NCBI GenBank assembly: GCA_033764445.1
Contig: JANRIZ010000041.1
Coordinates: forward strand, 1-25,859
Reading direction: 5' to 3'
DNA: 25,859 bases
Origin: JANRIZ01 sp033764445
GTDB lineage: Bacteria; Verrucomicrobiota; Verrucomicrobiia; JAWXBN01
In this document: positions 12,001-17,452 of the stretch, piece by piece
Numbering within the stretch: the first letter of the stretch is position 1
Layout of the letters: each line of letters starts with the position of its first letter
Position numbers and translations under genes: made by a program
Notes under the pieces: generated by a model
The model's input: the letters and a program-made list of their open reading frames with translations, nothing else
Databases searched by the model: none
Told to the model about the DNA's origin: nothing

Positions 12001-14292
12001 TTTGTTGACGCTGTTGACCTTGCCACTGGTCAGATTCCCATTGAGATACACGCGCGTGGCCGCACCGCCGTTGGTGGCGACATCGAGATACTGCGCGGTG
12101 GCGGTGGCGTTGTTGGCGATATTCAGGCGTCCGAGGCTTCCGCCATGCGCCCCCACATCCTGCAGGGTCACCTGCCAGGTGTCCTCGAGTGCCACAAATT
12201 CCAGACGCCCGCTGCTGTTGATGATCGTGGTCACCCCGCGCTCCGGAGTGCCGGCATCGGGGTTGGACTCGGTGAGCAAACCCACATCGATCAGTGCACG
12301 ACGGATGGCCAGTTGCAGGCCCTGCAGGCTCTGGTAATCGACGGCGGCCAAGGTCACCGTCTGCGTGAGATTGCCCGAGGGTCGGTTGATCGTGACGGCA
12401 AACTGGGTGGCGGTGGATGAAAAATCGTAGTTGAGGTAGCGGACGGACGATCCGCCGCTCGTCAGGTCCACGGCGGTCCCTCCAAAATTTTCGGAAACCT
12501 GGAACGTGTTGGCCGCGCTGCCGACGACATAATACCGTGTCCCGGCGGTGATCCCCCCGGGCATGGTCGTCCCGGCAAAGCTGATGCGGGTGCCGTTGGT
12601 CAAACCGTGATCCGTCAGCGTGAAGGTATCCGACCCGGTGTTGACGCTCACCGTGGCGTCGGTGGCGCTGATGACCACTTCGGGAAGCACCGTACCGGTG
12701 ACCGCATTGGGCGCGGTCGCGGAAACGCGGTTGTAGGGATCAAACCCCAGATTGAGCGTGTCGGCGGCGTCCTTGATGCCGACAATGGCAAAGGCATCCG
12801 CCGAGGCGGAATAAAACTCGATGCGGTCGATTTCGCCGACCTTCGCACGCACCCTGACCTTGCTCGAGGTGGCCGTGCTGACGGCGGTGTCAAGCTGGGT
12901 GACCAGGTTCGAGAAGGTGCCCGGGTTGGTCACAGTCACGGAAAGGGCCGGACTGGTGGTGTTCATCCCGATCAGAAAGGTGACCGTCCCGGTCAGTCCG
13001 GAAGGGGCAAGCTGCGCCAGAAGCACGTTTTCGGAGGTCTGAAGCTGGGAGAGAAAAACAGACTCAAAGGCCTTGTTGAAATCAAACACATCGCCCAGGC
13101 GGGTGTCCGTGTACGGAAGCTTGGAATCATACAGGCTCGAGGCGGAAAGGAGCTTCGACCAGTCCCCGTACTGCGAGAGCAGGCTCAACATCACCTCGGG
13201 GGTGAACCGCCCGAAGTTGCGGAGGGTATCGACCCCCACCGAGGAGGGATCAATTTGCGGACCGGCCCCGTCCATGAGCGAGGCATCCGTCAGGACTATG
13301 TTGGCCGCAATGCCGTTGAGTCCCCCAAAGGTCGAGGCGGTCACCTCCACGGGCATTTCCAATCGCATCTGATTTTGCAGGGCCGCCACGGGGGCGGAGG
13401 TGCTCACGGCGGACGCATAGGCGGTGCCATTGCTGCTCAGTGTCTTGACCTCGGCAATGGTCCGCCTGGTATCGGCCGTCACATCATTGAAGCTGTTGAA
13501 GACCTTGAGATTCCAGTCCAAAGTCGCGTTGTTGACCCAGGCCCCCTCGGTCCCAAACCCGGTCTGGGGTCCGGCCGAGGCGGTCAGCTTGCCCCCCAAG
13601 GCCCCGAACTTCGCCCCAAAATCAAAATTGTTGGCCCCAGTCACGGCCACAGTCCCGGAAATGTTGTAGGTGTTGGGGGTCAGCCAGAATTTGCTGTCCC
13701 CCAGCAGGGTGTTATCCGCCAAATCCGCCTCGACCTTGAACTGCACATCCGCCTGCGAGGTCAGCGAAACGGTCAGCCCGTTTTCAAGGGTCATGGACAA
13801 ATCCTCGCCTCCGGCACCGAGGTCAATGGCCACGTTGCGGGTGTTGGTCACACTCGTAAAATTGAAATTGAGCGCAAAATTGTTGCCCACCGTCCCATCC
13901 GTCACATACGTCCCGGCCCCAAATTTTCCATCCGCGTAGGCATCCAGAGCCGCCGCCAGCTCCGCCGAGGTATCGGTGGCGTCCCCGGCAAAATACGTGG
14001 TCGCCGCGGTTCCAAAACCCTTCATGAAGTCCCCAAACTCAATGCCCGGCAACAGTTGGTTGGCCGAAAGATTCAGCAATGGAACCGCGGTGGTCGCCCG
14101 GGCGTCCACACTCAGGGCCGTGCCCATCCCCTCCATCTGCGAAAAGACAACACCCAGCTGGGTCTGCACCGCCGCATCCGCAACAGTGGCCGCCGTCAGG
14201 AGCACACGGGGTTCGAGCGGCTCAAGCTGAAAGGGGGAGGGCCGGGAAGACGCCCGGCGGCGGACGGCGGAAGCCGTCCGAAGCGGAGGCAC
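1..14292 (-). CDS. Giant LEPR-XLL / RTX mosaic surface exoprotein (3' end outside window)
   Basis: One reading frame stays open for 4,764 codons and runs off the window before any stop. Codon phase is constant throughout, so I see no frameshift. Numbering is from a GTG at 14,292. Visible parts, in order: Arg-rich start and LEPRVLL motif (residues 26-32), the LEPR-XLL signature of giant bacterial exoproteins; five DLxxxINxAL-type repeats (about 445-1310); two phage-tail-fibre-type repeats (about 1768-2045); three tandem YYVVNxxANTFQL modules (about 2103-2355) plus one near 558-620; EF-hand-like DxDxDG loops near 2500, 2750 and 3085; RTX nonapeptides (about 3250-3345); tyrosine- and tryptophan-rich patches (about 3710-3950); then a long Asn/Thr/Gly-rich region resembling the beta-helix of filamentous haemagglutinin. 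There is no classical Sec signal at the start. Role, by inference: secreted, calcium-dependent adhesin or matrix protein. Start uncertain: no ATG lies between the upstream in-frame stop (near 14,413) and LEPRVLL; a weak GGAAAAG precedes the GTG. Confidence 0.85.
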   Translation of the reverse strand, partial: MPPLRTASAVRRRASSRPSPFQLEPLEPRVLLTAATVADAAVQTQLGVVFSQMEGMGTALSVDARATTAVPLLNLSANQLLPGIEFGDFMKGFGTAATTYFAGDATDTSAELAAALDAYADGKFGAGTYVTDGTVGNNFALNFNFTSVTNTRNVAIDLGAGGEDLSMTLENGLTVSLTSQADVQFKVEADLADNTLLGDSKFWLTPNTYNISGTVAVTGANNFDFGAKFGALGGKLTASAGPQTGFGTEGAWVNNATLDWNLKVFNSFNDVTADTRRTIAEVKTLSSNGTAYASAVSTSAPVAALQNQMRLEMPVEVTASTFGGLNGIAANIVLTDASLMDGAGPQIDPSSVGVDTLRNFGRFTPEVMLSLLSQYGDWSKLLSASSLYDSKLPYTDTRLGDVFDFNKAFESVFLSQLQTSENVLLAQLAPSGLTGTVTFLIGMNTTSPALSVTVTNPGTFSNLVTQLDTAVSTATSSKVRVRAKVGEIDRIEFYSASADAFAIVGIKDAADTLNLGFDPYNRVSATAPNAVTGTVLPEVVISATDATVSVNTGSDTFTLTDHGLTNGTRISFAGTTMPGGITAGTRYYVVGSAANTFQVSENFGGTAVDLTSGGSSVRYLNYDFSSTATQFAVTINRPSGNLTQTVTLAAVDYQSLQGLQLAIRRALIDVGLLTESNPDAGTPERGVTTIINSSGRLEFVALEDTWQVTLQDVGAHGGSLGRLNIANNATATAQYLDVATNGGAATRVYLNGNLTSGKVNSVNKLLTDNGIEDLVKDLRQALKWFNVQNGNSSSGIDVRASGGKLEFFAVKPGGDTGEVSSFTVAASSGIQSTLGLAAATLTSTQLTLASKVGTPSFTTLQELAGLLSTKGFLTGQAQYVKRVSPDPNPTQEIYFPVAFSLSLDPVTGKFSPGSTLGELTNVETASSVTINPQVTVDFDFGFKMDPVVGATQTLTVAPPVGYVDPAGYDLTVDLRDGYVALNNWNGKLSGNAEFKIQLDDGVEHTVTVLQSATTDNSSLSDLKDDINAAIRTVAGLLNGAASFANQTVQAFVVTSPRADTSDRIELRSNPAKTSSDSLSVRTSASFTANINNAMVSTLGFVNDSGQVASATGSSNIPANGQLTTDLVLTLTYQNGAPIQVTVRAADTLDNSSRQDLIDDINYEIRNASAAAMFGGFGYDYQIVQAGVSSNKLTFTLNADANVIRGATWLRIQAANQYVQTTANAARADLGFRADSYAETTSDILRVTAADGDKIQAAAYNITADGNAVFQVSLDSGAWTTVTVTAANFGNMAGMLTAINSALGTAGLGTKVKAVQFGQSSQVALKVIDSTVNTIRFKAASANPSVTRLGFEDTTLFARRIGIQSFIDNATFDAKATISAAPVGVKANLGMVGFQSGAGSVLDVIANTRVRLEDSVANRRFDMNTLGMAMVEARPGDVARLGTINGTGVAANDSMARLTLDTLTLTGAAVTGLSFGTNPKMVLDLQTRNGTSLQPIDLNNLNWVEPTYTNLNGVDRLARLTFDDVVMALQAVSGSLSDFMAHTPVGIPSTIFDAKLPFINDSLLQLVDFGREFGSLIDSVKASPPLSLQELESRLELGLGLDASALSLGFVTVGNEITLNINADWVQNFFDSLPLYIDMGKLGDAWGNSPLVAQELSIAALATGYNNLLVNLSALARLSLDMGIKITDTAGTKLTPTPFLYDSTRLDVDVALSAPNLNFDIPVGAATLRIINGSAAVNRDGSLLQLDSNGIQHIIDPAAFDRTITANNQTARVATTLPLAATYNNGAGTLTSTALESLNAAGIDGITSLVVGDQVLVSVQSQGESSSVKDAQNGLYQVTSLGAAGVSSWVLTRVASADTVGELSNLVVAVSQGATYGGMRFRQMSPLTTLGTSTVTFARLVDPMSMSLDVVGNQALPWVVKLATTANLAATYNNGSFGVGATLTASANGSMDDLSIDGYRGLLAGDRILVKNQTTQSHNGIYLVKNLGSATTPWVLERADFADSVAEITNMRVSVEGGQINDGSVNEGVRFIQTQTPSNLGGTSDHLIFSNSKTTVFGGFAVTTATGEATTIDPIKVTTRNTRNEEVAVNLGSLVISINNDQPTSVTVNAGTNRIQLASNPYANGQKVVFTGQSAPGGISFDTTYFVVNSTASDFQLATSLGGTAIDLTSAGTNVGIYVSGMQRYLDQVSFPPKRILGTTSPPVTVNPLSAVVAVNDLTNEIGLAAHGLASGTRIYFTGDSAPGGLTLGATYTVVNPTANTFQVWNPATAAVVDITSPGANVKVNVDSITWTAHGLANGTAIMIDNATTSVVPGGLRTYQTYYVINADTNTFQLSYTRNGPPVDITSAGSNVRFQTGFFYTVNFENLPPVADNIPDSDILRLLRDPVMVADSMDLSLFDLQFALDMKTGERMPLTGTQLTDATQYIENFRARLTAALRNNLRGEDNPINAVRDTLWSILGSDPGGMGYLTGTKNTAITAKTVDSVGVASVWDWSADHDSDNDGVDEAPSSATAVQFELSLRKKFAEFTIDDVDLAVPYTGLNVSPVGDNRGVTIQSYFEFDWGFGVSLTDGFYFLENADGNAATPDVRLSFAAVLDGSLSTVGIQDFAQTTFAGSMYDLTVKAKDNKGVPLTFNLGDGTIFTGNSGFYGRYNLNLNDGDTSGTTSSKRWTVTEQYGKRPDQMVNLTLNADADINLNLHTKHSVAADITLDWCLDWRYGSGYTGGTGTDVYSTMPMTGGAGFVPDASSYWQDANDDGVYQAGENTGRLLGPKVDMININVDLTTAFGSVFKPMFDFINSAMAPFDPMLDFLTTEIPFIDYVIGRSFTVVDLAAAFGYVNPSALAAIKALDFIRGLVNNAVSEVNIQTYADNDPSASNKARNGVSIGASRGVGIPLKGSLLTGPKSSMDFDSKSRSDKAKSTESWDKYKQAAADAKGDSNASKVKAVAGMKGGGMYLGIFDPKETVRLLLGEQANLVLIDLPKFSFGLTFEKRFPVPPAPVLQGKLFASITGFVDLGFGWDTQGFYMSDIGNDGLLPSAGTSTAGLKDVSEFGLTFTIGIGGSVNLAVVEAGIEASFTVDALIDWNDPNHDGKIRESEREILRSLPGGRWNEIDIDIIGSFDVVIYVDVFAIFDWTRVFEYHFGPWEVFHEQFYGNDPVAVPATLNGTTLTINIGPHASARIFPDIRDMWEKVLIEHVADNANGGEDVRVTLQFLPGNPSAVYSGVKKVVAYGGAYDDVIDARSLTRAVVDFDGGDGNDILYAGLAASLVTSANPNILRGGAGNDKIYGSQKWDLLFGGSGNDLLVAYDQTNPTVDVADTLQGDAGSDTLDGGYGADTYLFQNGWGRDRITEQTDTVANRMDFSAVTTNIEFNLGRILYSATSGANVAFADPGRFNRVDSGSGSDRINVTHFFPHTLTIDGRNGSDFYAINLGDQNPPNNPGAGAVNLTDTGTNGTDTLLLLPTRADEFNASLSVVQNGRESMANSGLERFLIDAGGFTIRLGNSASTDSWADLGEQSVVTAGRIKLLSNIEAGSINWDLTKGIAVDHHINARNNGSIRINVQNPDPGYISVFELGSSVSPLNSGPVRITSSPGSVFASTPRIVIPGTSSAYIPEISYVWVFLPLYGWYPLYNTYVGAMQVTGLQGLTHESILGYSGYPAINLPGRSAISVPHWGVNAGGTALELKYDVIPAVAAINLTSTQGVGGTSLLNGTTNSELAAVADQYIPGVASQYVWIGGLYHFIPGRSGVYIPGRAEIVIPPTPLAVQNGSVAPVGDMLRYIIPANQNGNGTGLIKLTNYNGSIFNTPGTFGGSLEARNGSISLDAKFSIGQAASRILVNSSRLAGVSRDAAVGGNIFLKSNSDVNIVTVDGLQGMETAFGDIDILLDSGRTLYAERIKAGGSAGTGGNITLAADEINFKTQSSYSTWRWWYSWPWYWTVTPVTVVYDIQPIEGVTITMMPVSADREIRVGQNAPLLPDGTRNLAAEVASPELDLTGDVWNGSIWVRGDLSALKDGFTRVTIGRNDTLAGRVNVYGETLRDTTTLRGSEVNVLDDTQALTVQGSLDLITIASAGTGNGNITIVAGALPVTVQGTAWQSVNNININRALTLGATVGTVAMTAGTDGSGTITVDAAVTASAVGSQMNLTSGGTSGSLLINQNVTVEDLVSLTALGGPITVANTARVTTRDLVTQSLTASLLYTAAVTVDAQVLGLGNLTVNELNGITLTRLTTANGDIAVNAAGAVLTGDIHTQEGGVDRAGDVTLITTVGGITRSTDDIEANLLTATAAGSIDVLTRVASLDASVTGAGFLTVSEFDSLILTDLDTANGAISVTANQSLDARDVQSLTNSDANDITLTTLFPNGGTITVDLINAGSLGDVTLLADGAVLENGAGTGWITADQLIVDAGGAVTLDTQANEADVRSSAAGNIVINEKDSLTLSDLRAADLRGIEANAGDIYVNTGQSLTLSAGLYTPVPYDLYLNTGLDPVLGGGINHVSGTAAGDRLTVNAEGAVTIQTTVANVFVTTTANGNVTITETDSVTFDSVLALNGNVVLNVGSAGTGGNATLNTVTAGTGGTLGNVTLDVFGNITQTTGKVTGATLTVDARGFATLLTNVNTLDIDTLLAGDIDITEDAGIFVNNASSFNGDIIIRDLAGSITVNQINAAGGTDNVTLRATAGSIEENTPQDAGVDITGNNLVLLALNGIGATSPIETTVVTLNAQSTGGGNIGINETNDLLLDLVSTTGDFTLNITSGNLGQVGNAGPDLIA
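4248..4551 (-). repeat. RTX (haemolysin-type calcium-binding) nonapeptide block
   Basis: The giant protein carries five GGxGxDxxx-type nonapeptides here: GGDGNDILY, GGAGNDKIY, GGSGNDLLV, GDAGSDTLD and GGYGADTYL (residues about 3250-3345), followed by FQNGWGRDRI, a sequence type common just after RTX blocks. RTX repeats bind calcium and fold outside the cell, and are typical of type I secretion substrates. Here the block is internal, with at least 1,400 more residues after it. Confidence 0.85.
7230..7985 (-). repeat. Three tandem YYVVNxxANTFQL modules in the giant protein
   Basis: Each 70-80-residue module has a start like IGLAAHGLASGTRIYFTG, a PGGL turn, then TYFVVNSTASDFQL, TYTVVNPTANTFQV or YYVINADTNTFQLS, and ends with xxxDITSxGxNV. 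The copies are adjacent (residues about 2103-2355). Conserved turns and alternating hydrophobics suggest small beta-sandwich or beta-solenoid units. Confidence 0.75.
8160..8991 (-). repeat. Two tandem phage-tail-fibre-type repeats in the giant protein
   Basis: Copy 1 (about 8,991-8,600) reads RVATTLPLAATYNNG, then GDQVLVSVQ, then NGLYQV, WVLTRVASADTVGEL and MRFRQ. Copy 2 (about 8,541-8,160) reads KLATTANLAATYNNG, then GDRILVKNQT, NGIYLV, WVLERADFADSVAEI and VRFIQ. This order (ATTAN, GDRVLVKDQT, NGIYVV, W.RA.DAD) is a well-known unit of phage tail-fibre and related receptor-binding proteins. Each copy is about 130 residues. Confidence 0.75.
10370..12960 (-). repeat. Five degenerate VTVxxx…DLxxxINxAL repeats in the giant protein
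   Basis: Recurring units pair a beta-strand of the form VTV or LSV with a following amphipathic segment such as LSDLKDDINAAI, RQDLIDDINYEI, MAGMLTAINSAL and LQGLQLAIRRAL. They lie near 12,960-12,820, 12,360-12,295, 11,283-11,180, 10,875-10,790 and 10,450-10,370. The pattern resembles the flagellin/hook-cap IN motif, but the match is by eye and weak. They probably build repeated beta-rich domains. Confidence 0.5.
12430..12620 (-). repeat. Isolated YYVVxxxANTFQV module in the giant protein
   Basis: This stretch encodes HGLTNGTRISF, then PGGITAGTRYYVV, then ANTFQVSENFGGTAVDLTSGG (residues about 558-620). It is the same module that occurs three times in tandem at 7,230-7,985, about 4.5 kb further on, so it looks like a duplicated and dispersed domain. 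Confidence 0.7.
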
Positions 14293-14369
14293 ACCGGCTT
14301 TTCCGGACAGGAATCTCTTCCAATATGGGGTTGATTTGCTCAGTGTGTTCCAGTCTGTGAGTCTGAATT

Positions 14370-14383
14370 GTTTGCCGGCAAAC
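14370..14383. promoter_or_regulatory. Perfect 14-base palindrome, possible operator
   Basis: GTTTGCCGGCAAAC is its own reverse complement. It lies 78 bases upstream of the proposed GTG of the giant gene, within its leader on the minus strand. A central-CG dyad of this length is typical of operators for LacI/GalR-like or other dimeric repressors. No matching regulator gene is in the window. Confidence 0.4.
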
Positions 14384-14386
14384 CAA

Positions 14387-14412
14387 AAACAGGACTCAGT
14401 TCTACTGAATCC
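14387..14412 (-). terminator. Terminator-like hairpin in leader of the giant gene (possible attenuator)
   Basis: Read on the minus strand, GGATTCAGT and ACTGAGTCC form a nine-pair stem with one mismatch and a three-base loop. They are followed directly by TGTTTTTGG, a five-T run. This resembles a weak intrinsic terminator placed about 100 bases before the giant gene's start, hence possibly attenuation. The T-run is short, and the element could instead be a second operator dyad. Confidence 0.35.
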
Positions 14413-14634
14413 TCATCCGGATGGCAATGGTTTTATGGCGGGACCAACGGTTTTATTTTTGGATCCATGATTTTTTCACGGTTTTTTTCTTTACAAGAAT
14501 ACCCTTCTTTTCGGCAGGTTTGAGCGTGACCGACAGTTTAGCGGTTGACTCCTCCCATCCCAATCCCTACAAGGTCAGCTGTTTTTGGCATGCTTCTGGC
14601 ACCTCCACAAACCCGACCAGGACCCATTCCATCC

Positions 14635-16455
14635 ATGAATCACCTCATCAAACGCCCCTTTCTGGCCGTTCTCCTGTGCCTGCTGCTGACCGCAACATTG
14701 CTGGCACTGGCCTCGAATCCGCGTCTGGGACAGGGAAACAACCCCCACCCCCTGGTGGCCCAGGCGACCGAAGTCGCCCCCACCCGCGACCTGAATTTCC
14801 CGGCAGAGGCCACTGTTGAAAAACCAGCCCCGTCGGCCACCCCGGCGATCGAACCTCCCGCCCACGTCACCCCCGCGCAGATGGCCCCGGAGATTCCCGT
14901 GCCAAAATCCACCCAGGCGGAGATTTCCCTGGCGGAGTCCGGGGCGGAGTTTGTGCGTCTGCCCCTCCTCAAAAAGCAGAATCTCAGCCTCGCGGCCGCC
15001 GTGGGCATGGCCCTCAAAAACAATTTCGACATCCGCATCAGCCAGCTCAATCCCGAGATTGAGGCCATGCGTCTGACCCAGGCCTGGGGCGCCTTTGATC
15101 CGGCCCTGGGTTTCGGCGGCGGATACGAGTCGATCGACACGCCCCAGAACACGCAGGAATTTGTCTCCACGGGCGGCACGGTCGCCGAGCTCAACCAGCT
15201 CAACGGCAATCCCCGCATCTTCCGCGACCGCAACTGGAAAAGCCAGGCGAGTCTCTCGGGCAAACTGCCCCTGGGCACGGAATACGAGTTCAAGATGACC
15301 AACAACTCCCTCCGCAACACGCTCAACCAGACAAGTCCCCTCTCACTTTACTCCCCGGAATTCGCCTCGTTTTCAGGACTGACCATCACCCAGCCGCTGC
15401 TGCGCGGGTTCGGGACGGATATCAACCTCACGGAGGTGCGCATCGCCCGGGTCAACCGGCGCATCGCCACCCATTCCCTTCAGCTGGCCCTGATCAAAAA
15501 CATCGGCGAGGTGATGAAATGTTATTACGATCTGGTCTACAGCTTCGAGGATATCAAGGTCAAGGAACAGGCGGTCGAGCTTTCCAAAAATCTCCTGGAG
15601 GAAAACCGGCGCCAGCTTGAAAAGGGTCTGCGCAGTCCCATCGAATTGAGCACGGCGGAGGTCGCCCTGGCGGAAAACTACGAGGAACTGCTGCTGGCCT
15701 ACAATGCGATGCTCGAAAAACAGACGGCCCTCAAAAAACTGATCTGGTCCGAGTACAGCGACCGGGACCTCCACCGCGCCTATGTCCCGCTGGAAATGCC
15801 CGATCCCACCTCGCCGGTGCTCAAACGTGACGATCTTCTCTCCCAGGCCTTCCAAAACCGGCCGGAATATCTCCAGGCTCTCGAGGAGGCCCAACGCGAG
15901 AAAATCCGCCTGCATTTTGCCGAAAACCAGACCTGGCCCAAGCTCGACCTCAAATCGACGATCGGTTACAGCGGCATGGCCGACAACTACGGGGGCACCC
16001 TTGACGATGCCTTTGACAGCCAGGCCCCCCAGTGGTCCGTCGGCCTGGCGGTCACCATCCCGCTGGGCAACAACGAGGCGATCGGTCGCCGGGATGCGGC
16101 GGCCAAGACGAAGGAACAGGCCGTCCTCAAGGTCAAACAGTCCGAGGTCAATACCATGCTGGAGGTGGACGCGGCTCTGCAAGCCATCGACACCAACCGC
16201 AAACGGGTCGAAACCACCCGCCGCACCCGTCAGCTGGCCCAGGACAATCTGGAGTCGGAGGTCGACCGCCTCGAAAAGGGAACCTCCTCCAGCATCAACG
16301 TCCTGAAATTCCAACGCGACCTCTCCCAGGCCCGCAGCCGGGAACTGGGCGCGGCTGTCGATCTTCAAAAGTCCCTGGTCCAGCTCTGGCAGGCCAACGG
16401 CACCCTCCTTCAAAAACAGAACATCTCCCTCACGCCCGATCCGGAAAGACGCTGA
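14635..16455 (+). CDS. TolC-family outer-membrane efflux/secretion channel
   Basis: The 606-residue product has a clear Sec signal peptide (residues 1-26, cleavage near LLALA/S), a Pro/Ala-rich linker, then two outer-membrane-efflux-protein repeats (from about 116 and about 365). Typical features are LSLAAAVGMALKNNFDI at the start of repeat one, LTITQPLLRGFG on the first beta-strand pair, NRPEYLQALEEAQREKIR opening repeat two, and WSVGLAVTIPLGN on the second. Long heptad-like helices follow, as in the periplasmic tunnel of TolC. I chose the ATG at 14,635 because it starts exactly at the signal peptide; a TTG 90 bases upstream would bury it. It is divergent from the giant RTX-bearing gene, which suggests it is the exit channel for that protein. 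No ABC ATPase or membrane-fusion protein is adjacent, so drug or polysaccharide export remains possible. Confidence 0.88.
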   Translation: MNHLIKRPFLAVLLCLLLTATLLALASNPRLGQGNNPHPLVAQATEVAPTRDLNFPAEATVEKPAPSATPAIEPPAHVTPAQMAPEIPVPKSTQAEISLAESGAEFVRLPLLKKQNLSLAAAVGMALKNNFDIRISQLNPEIEAMRLTQAWGAFDPALGFGGGYESIDTPQNTQEFVSTGGTVAELNQLNGNPRIFRDRNWKSQASLSGKLPLGTEYEFKMTNNSLRNTLNQTSPLSLYSPEFASFSGLTITQPLLRGFGTDINLTEVRIARVNRRIATHSLQLALIKNIGEVMKCYYDLVYSFEDIKVKEQAVELSKNLLEENRRQLEKGLRSPIELSTAEVALAENYEELLLAYNAMLEKQTALKKLIWSEYSDRDLHRAYVPLEMPDPTSPVLKRDDLLSQAFQNRPEYLQALEEAQREKIRLHFAENQTWPKLDLKSTIGYSGMADNYGGTLDDAFDSQAPQWSVGLAVTIPLGNNEAIGRRDAAAKTKEQAVLKVKQSEVNTMLEVDAALQAIDTNRKRVETTRRTRQLAQDNLESEVDRLEKGTSSSINVLKFQRDLSQARSRELGAAVDLQKSLVQLWQANGTLLQKQNISLTPDPERR

Positions 16456-16531
16456 AATCATCCGGCCCCGGTGTCCCCCCCTCCGCGTGTGTCCCGTGAC
16501 CGGCCGCGTCAACGCTGAAGGCTCCCGCGCC

Positions 16532-17452
16532 CTATTTTCCACCGGCGGGTGCGGGCATGCTGTCGGGCTCCAACTCCAGCACCGCGCGGAATCCATACGT
16601 GCCCAGCCGCAAATCCGAGGCGTTGCCCACCCGGTAGGAGGACAGCAGATCCCCGGGATTGCGCATGCGCCAGGAGGCTCCGCGCAGCACCCGGTAATCC
16701 TCGGATTCCTCGTACTTGTCCTCGCACCACTCCCAGACGTTGCCGCCCAGATCATACAATCCCCGTTGGTTCGGCGCAAAACTGCCCACGGGGGCGGTGT
16801 GGGGGAAATTCTCCACGGCCAGTTCCGCCCCGTAATTGCCCGCCTGCCGGGGCGGCGGCCACGATCCGCCCCACGGATAGGTCCCGGGCTCGGCCAGGTC
16901 CCGCGGACGGGTCTGGTGGGTGAGCGCCTCCTGCAACCCCACGGCCACACTCCATTCCTCATCCCGGGGCAGACGGTACCGCCAGCCGGGTTTGAGCCGT
17001 CCCTCGGCCCGCTCCTTTTCTGTCAGCCACTGGCAAAACATCGTGGCGTCCTCCCAGCTGACATTCACGGCCGGATGCGTGTCCCCCTGTCTGAATCCCG
17101 GTGCGGGCCAGGCCCGCTTGGTGGCGTGGACAAAGGCGCGGTAATCCTTCACGCGCGTCTCATGGATGTTGAAAAGGCTCCGCGTCCCGGGCACGTGGAC
17201 AAAAACCATGCCCAGGGAATTGGTCAGTTCTGTGACCGCGGGCACAAACGGCTTTTCCACGGGGGCCGCGGGGGCCGTCTGTGCGGAGGGGGCGTTTGTT
17301 TTGACTGTTTCCCGCTCAATGACCAGGTCTCCGCTGTGGCTGGCGGAGGCCCCTTCGCGGGAGTGGCACCCGGGGATCAGGAGCAGTCCCAGGAGGCAGA
17401 CCCCCAGGAGCGGCGTTCTGGACTGGCCAAAAAATAAGGTGTCTGACGGCAT
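16532..17452 (-). CDS. Lipoprotein with formylglycine-generating-enzyme-like (sulfatase-modifying) domain
   Basis: The 306-residue product starts with a lipoprotein signal: hydrophobic stretch LLGVCLLGLLLIPGC with lipidated Cys29 and no Asp at +2, so an outer-membrane fate is likely. A short Ala/Pro linker leads to an FGE/SUMF1-type domain (about residue 75 to the end). Family hallmarks are LTNSLGMVFVHVPG, HPAVNVSWEDATMFCQWL, YRLPRDEEWSVA, NVWEWCEDKY and RVLRGASWRM…YGFRAV. The cysteine pair that true formylglycine-generating enzymes carry after the RGxS segment is absent (WRMRNPGDLLSSYR there), so sulfatase activation is unlikely; a PvdO-like or structural role fits better. An alternative in-frame ATG at 17,488 has a better GGGGGAG ribosome site and would add 12 residues. 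The gene converges with the TolC-like gene, 76 bases apart. Confidence 0.85.
   Translation of the reverse strand: MPSDTLFFGQSRTPLLGVCLLGLLLIPGCHSREGASASHSGDLVIERETVKTNAPSAQTAPAAPVEKPFVPAVTELTNSLGMVFVHVPGTRSLFNIHETRVKDYRAFVHATKRAWPAPGFRQGDTHPAVNVSWEDATMFCQWLTEKERAEGRLKPGWRYRLPRDEEWSVAVGLQEALTHQTRPRDLAEPGTYPWGGSWPPPRQAGNYGAELAVENFPHTAPVGSFAPNQRGLYDLGGNVWEWCEDKYEESEDYRVLRGASWRMRNPGDLLSSYRVGNASDLRLGTYGFRAVLELEPDSMPAPAGGK

Larger units (their letters stand above)
14293..14634. promoter_or_regulatory. Divergent regulatory spacer between giant exoprotein and TolC-like gene
   Basis: This 342-base spacer lies between two divergently oriented genes and must hold both promoters. It is locally AT-rich (T-runs at about 14,450-14,500), unlike the flanking GC-rich DNA. 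It contains a perfect 14-base palindrome and a terminator-like hairpin (listed separately). I cannot assign clear -35/-10 boxes with confidence on either strand. No RNA gene is evident. Confidence 0.5.

Noticed and set aside
16456..16531. Bidirectional terminator between the convergent TolC-like and FGE-like genes
   Set aside because: I see no stable stem followed by a T-run on either strand in these 76 bases.
15373..16962. 529-codon minus-strand frame under the TolC-like gene
   Set aside because: It is antisense to the clear TolC-family gene, crosses into the FGE-like gene, and shows no recognisable motif.
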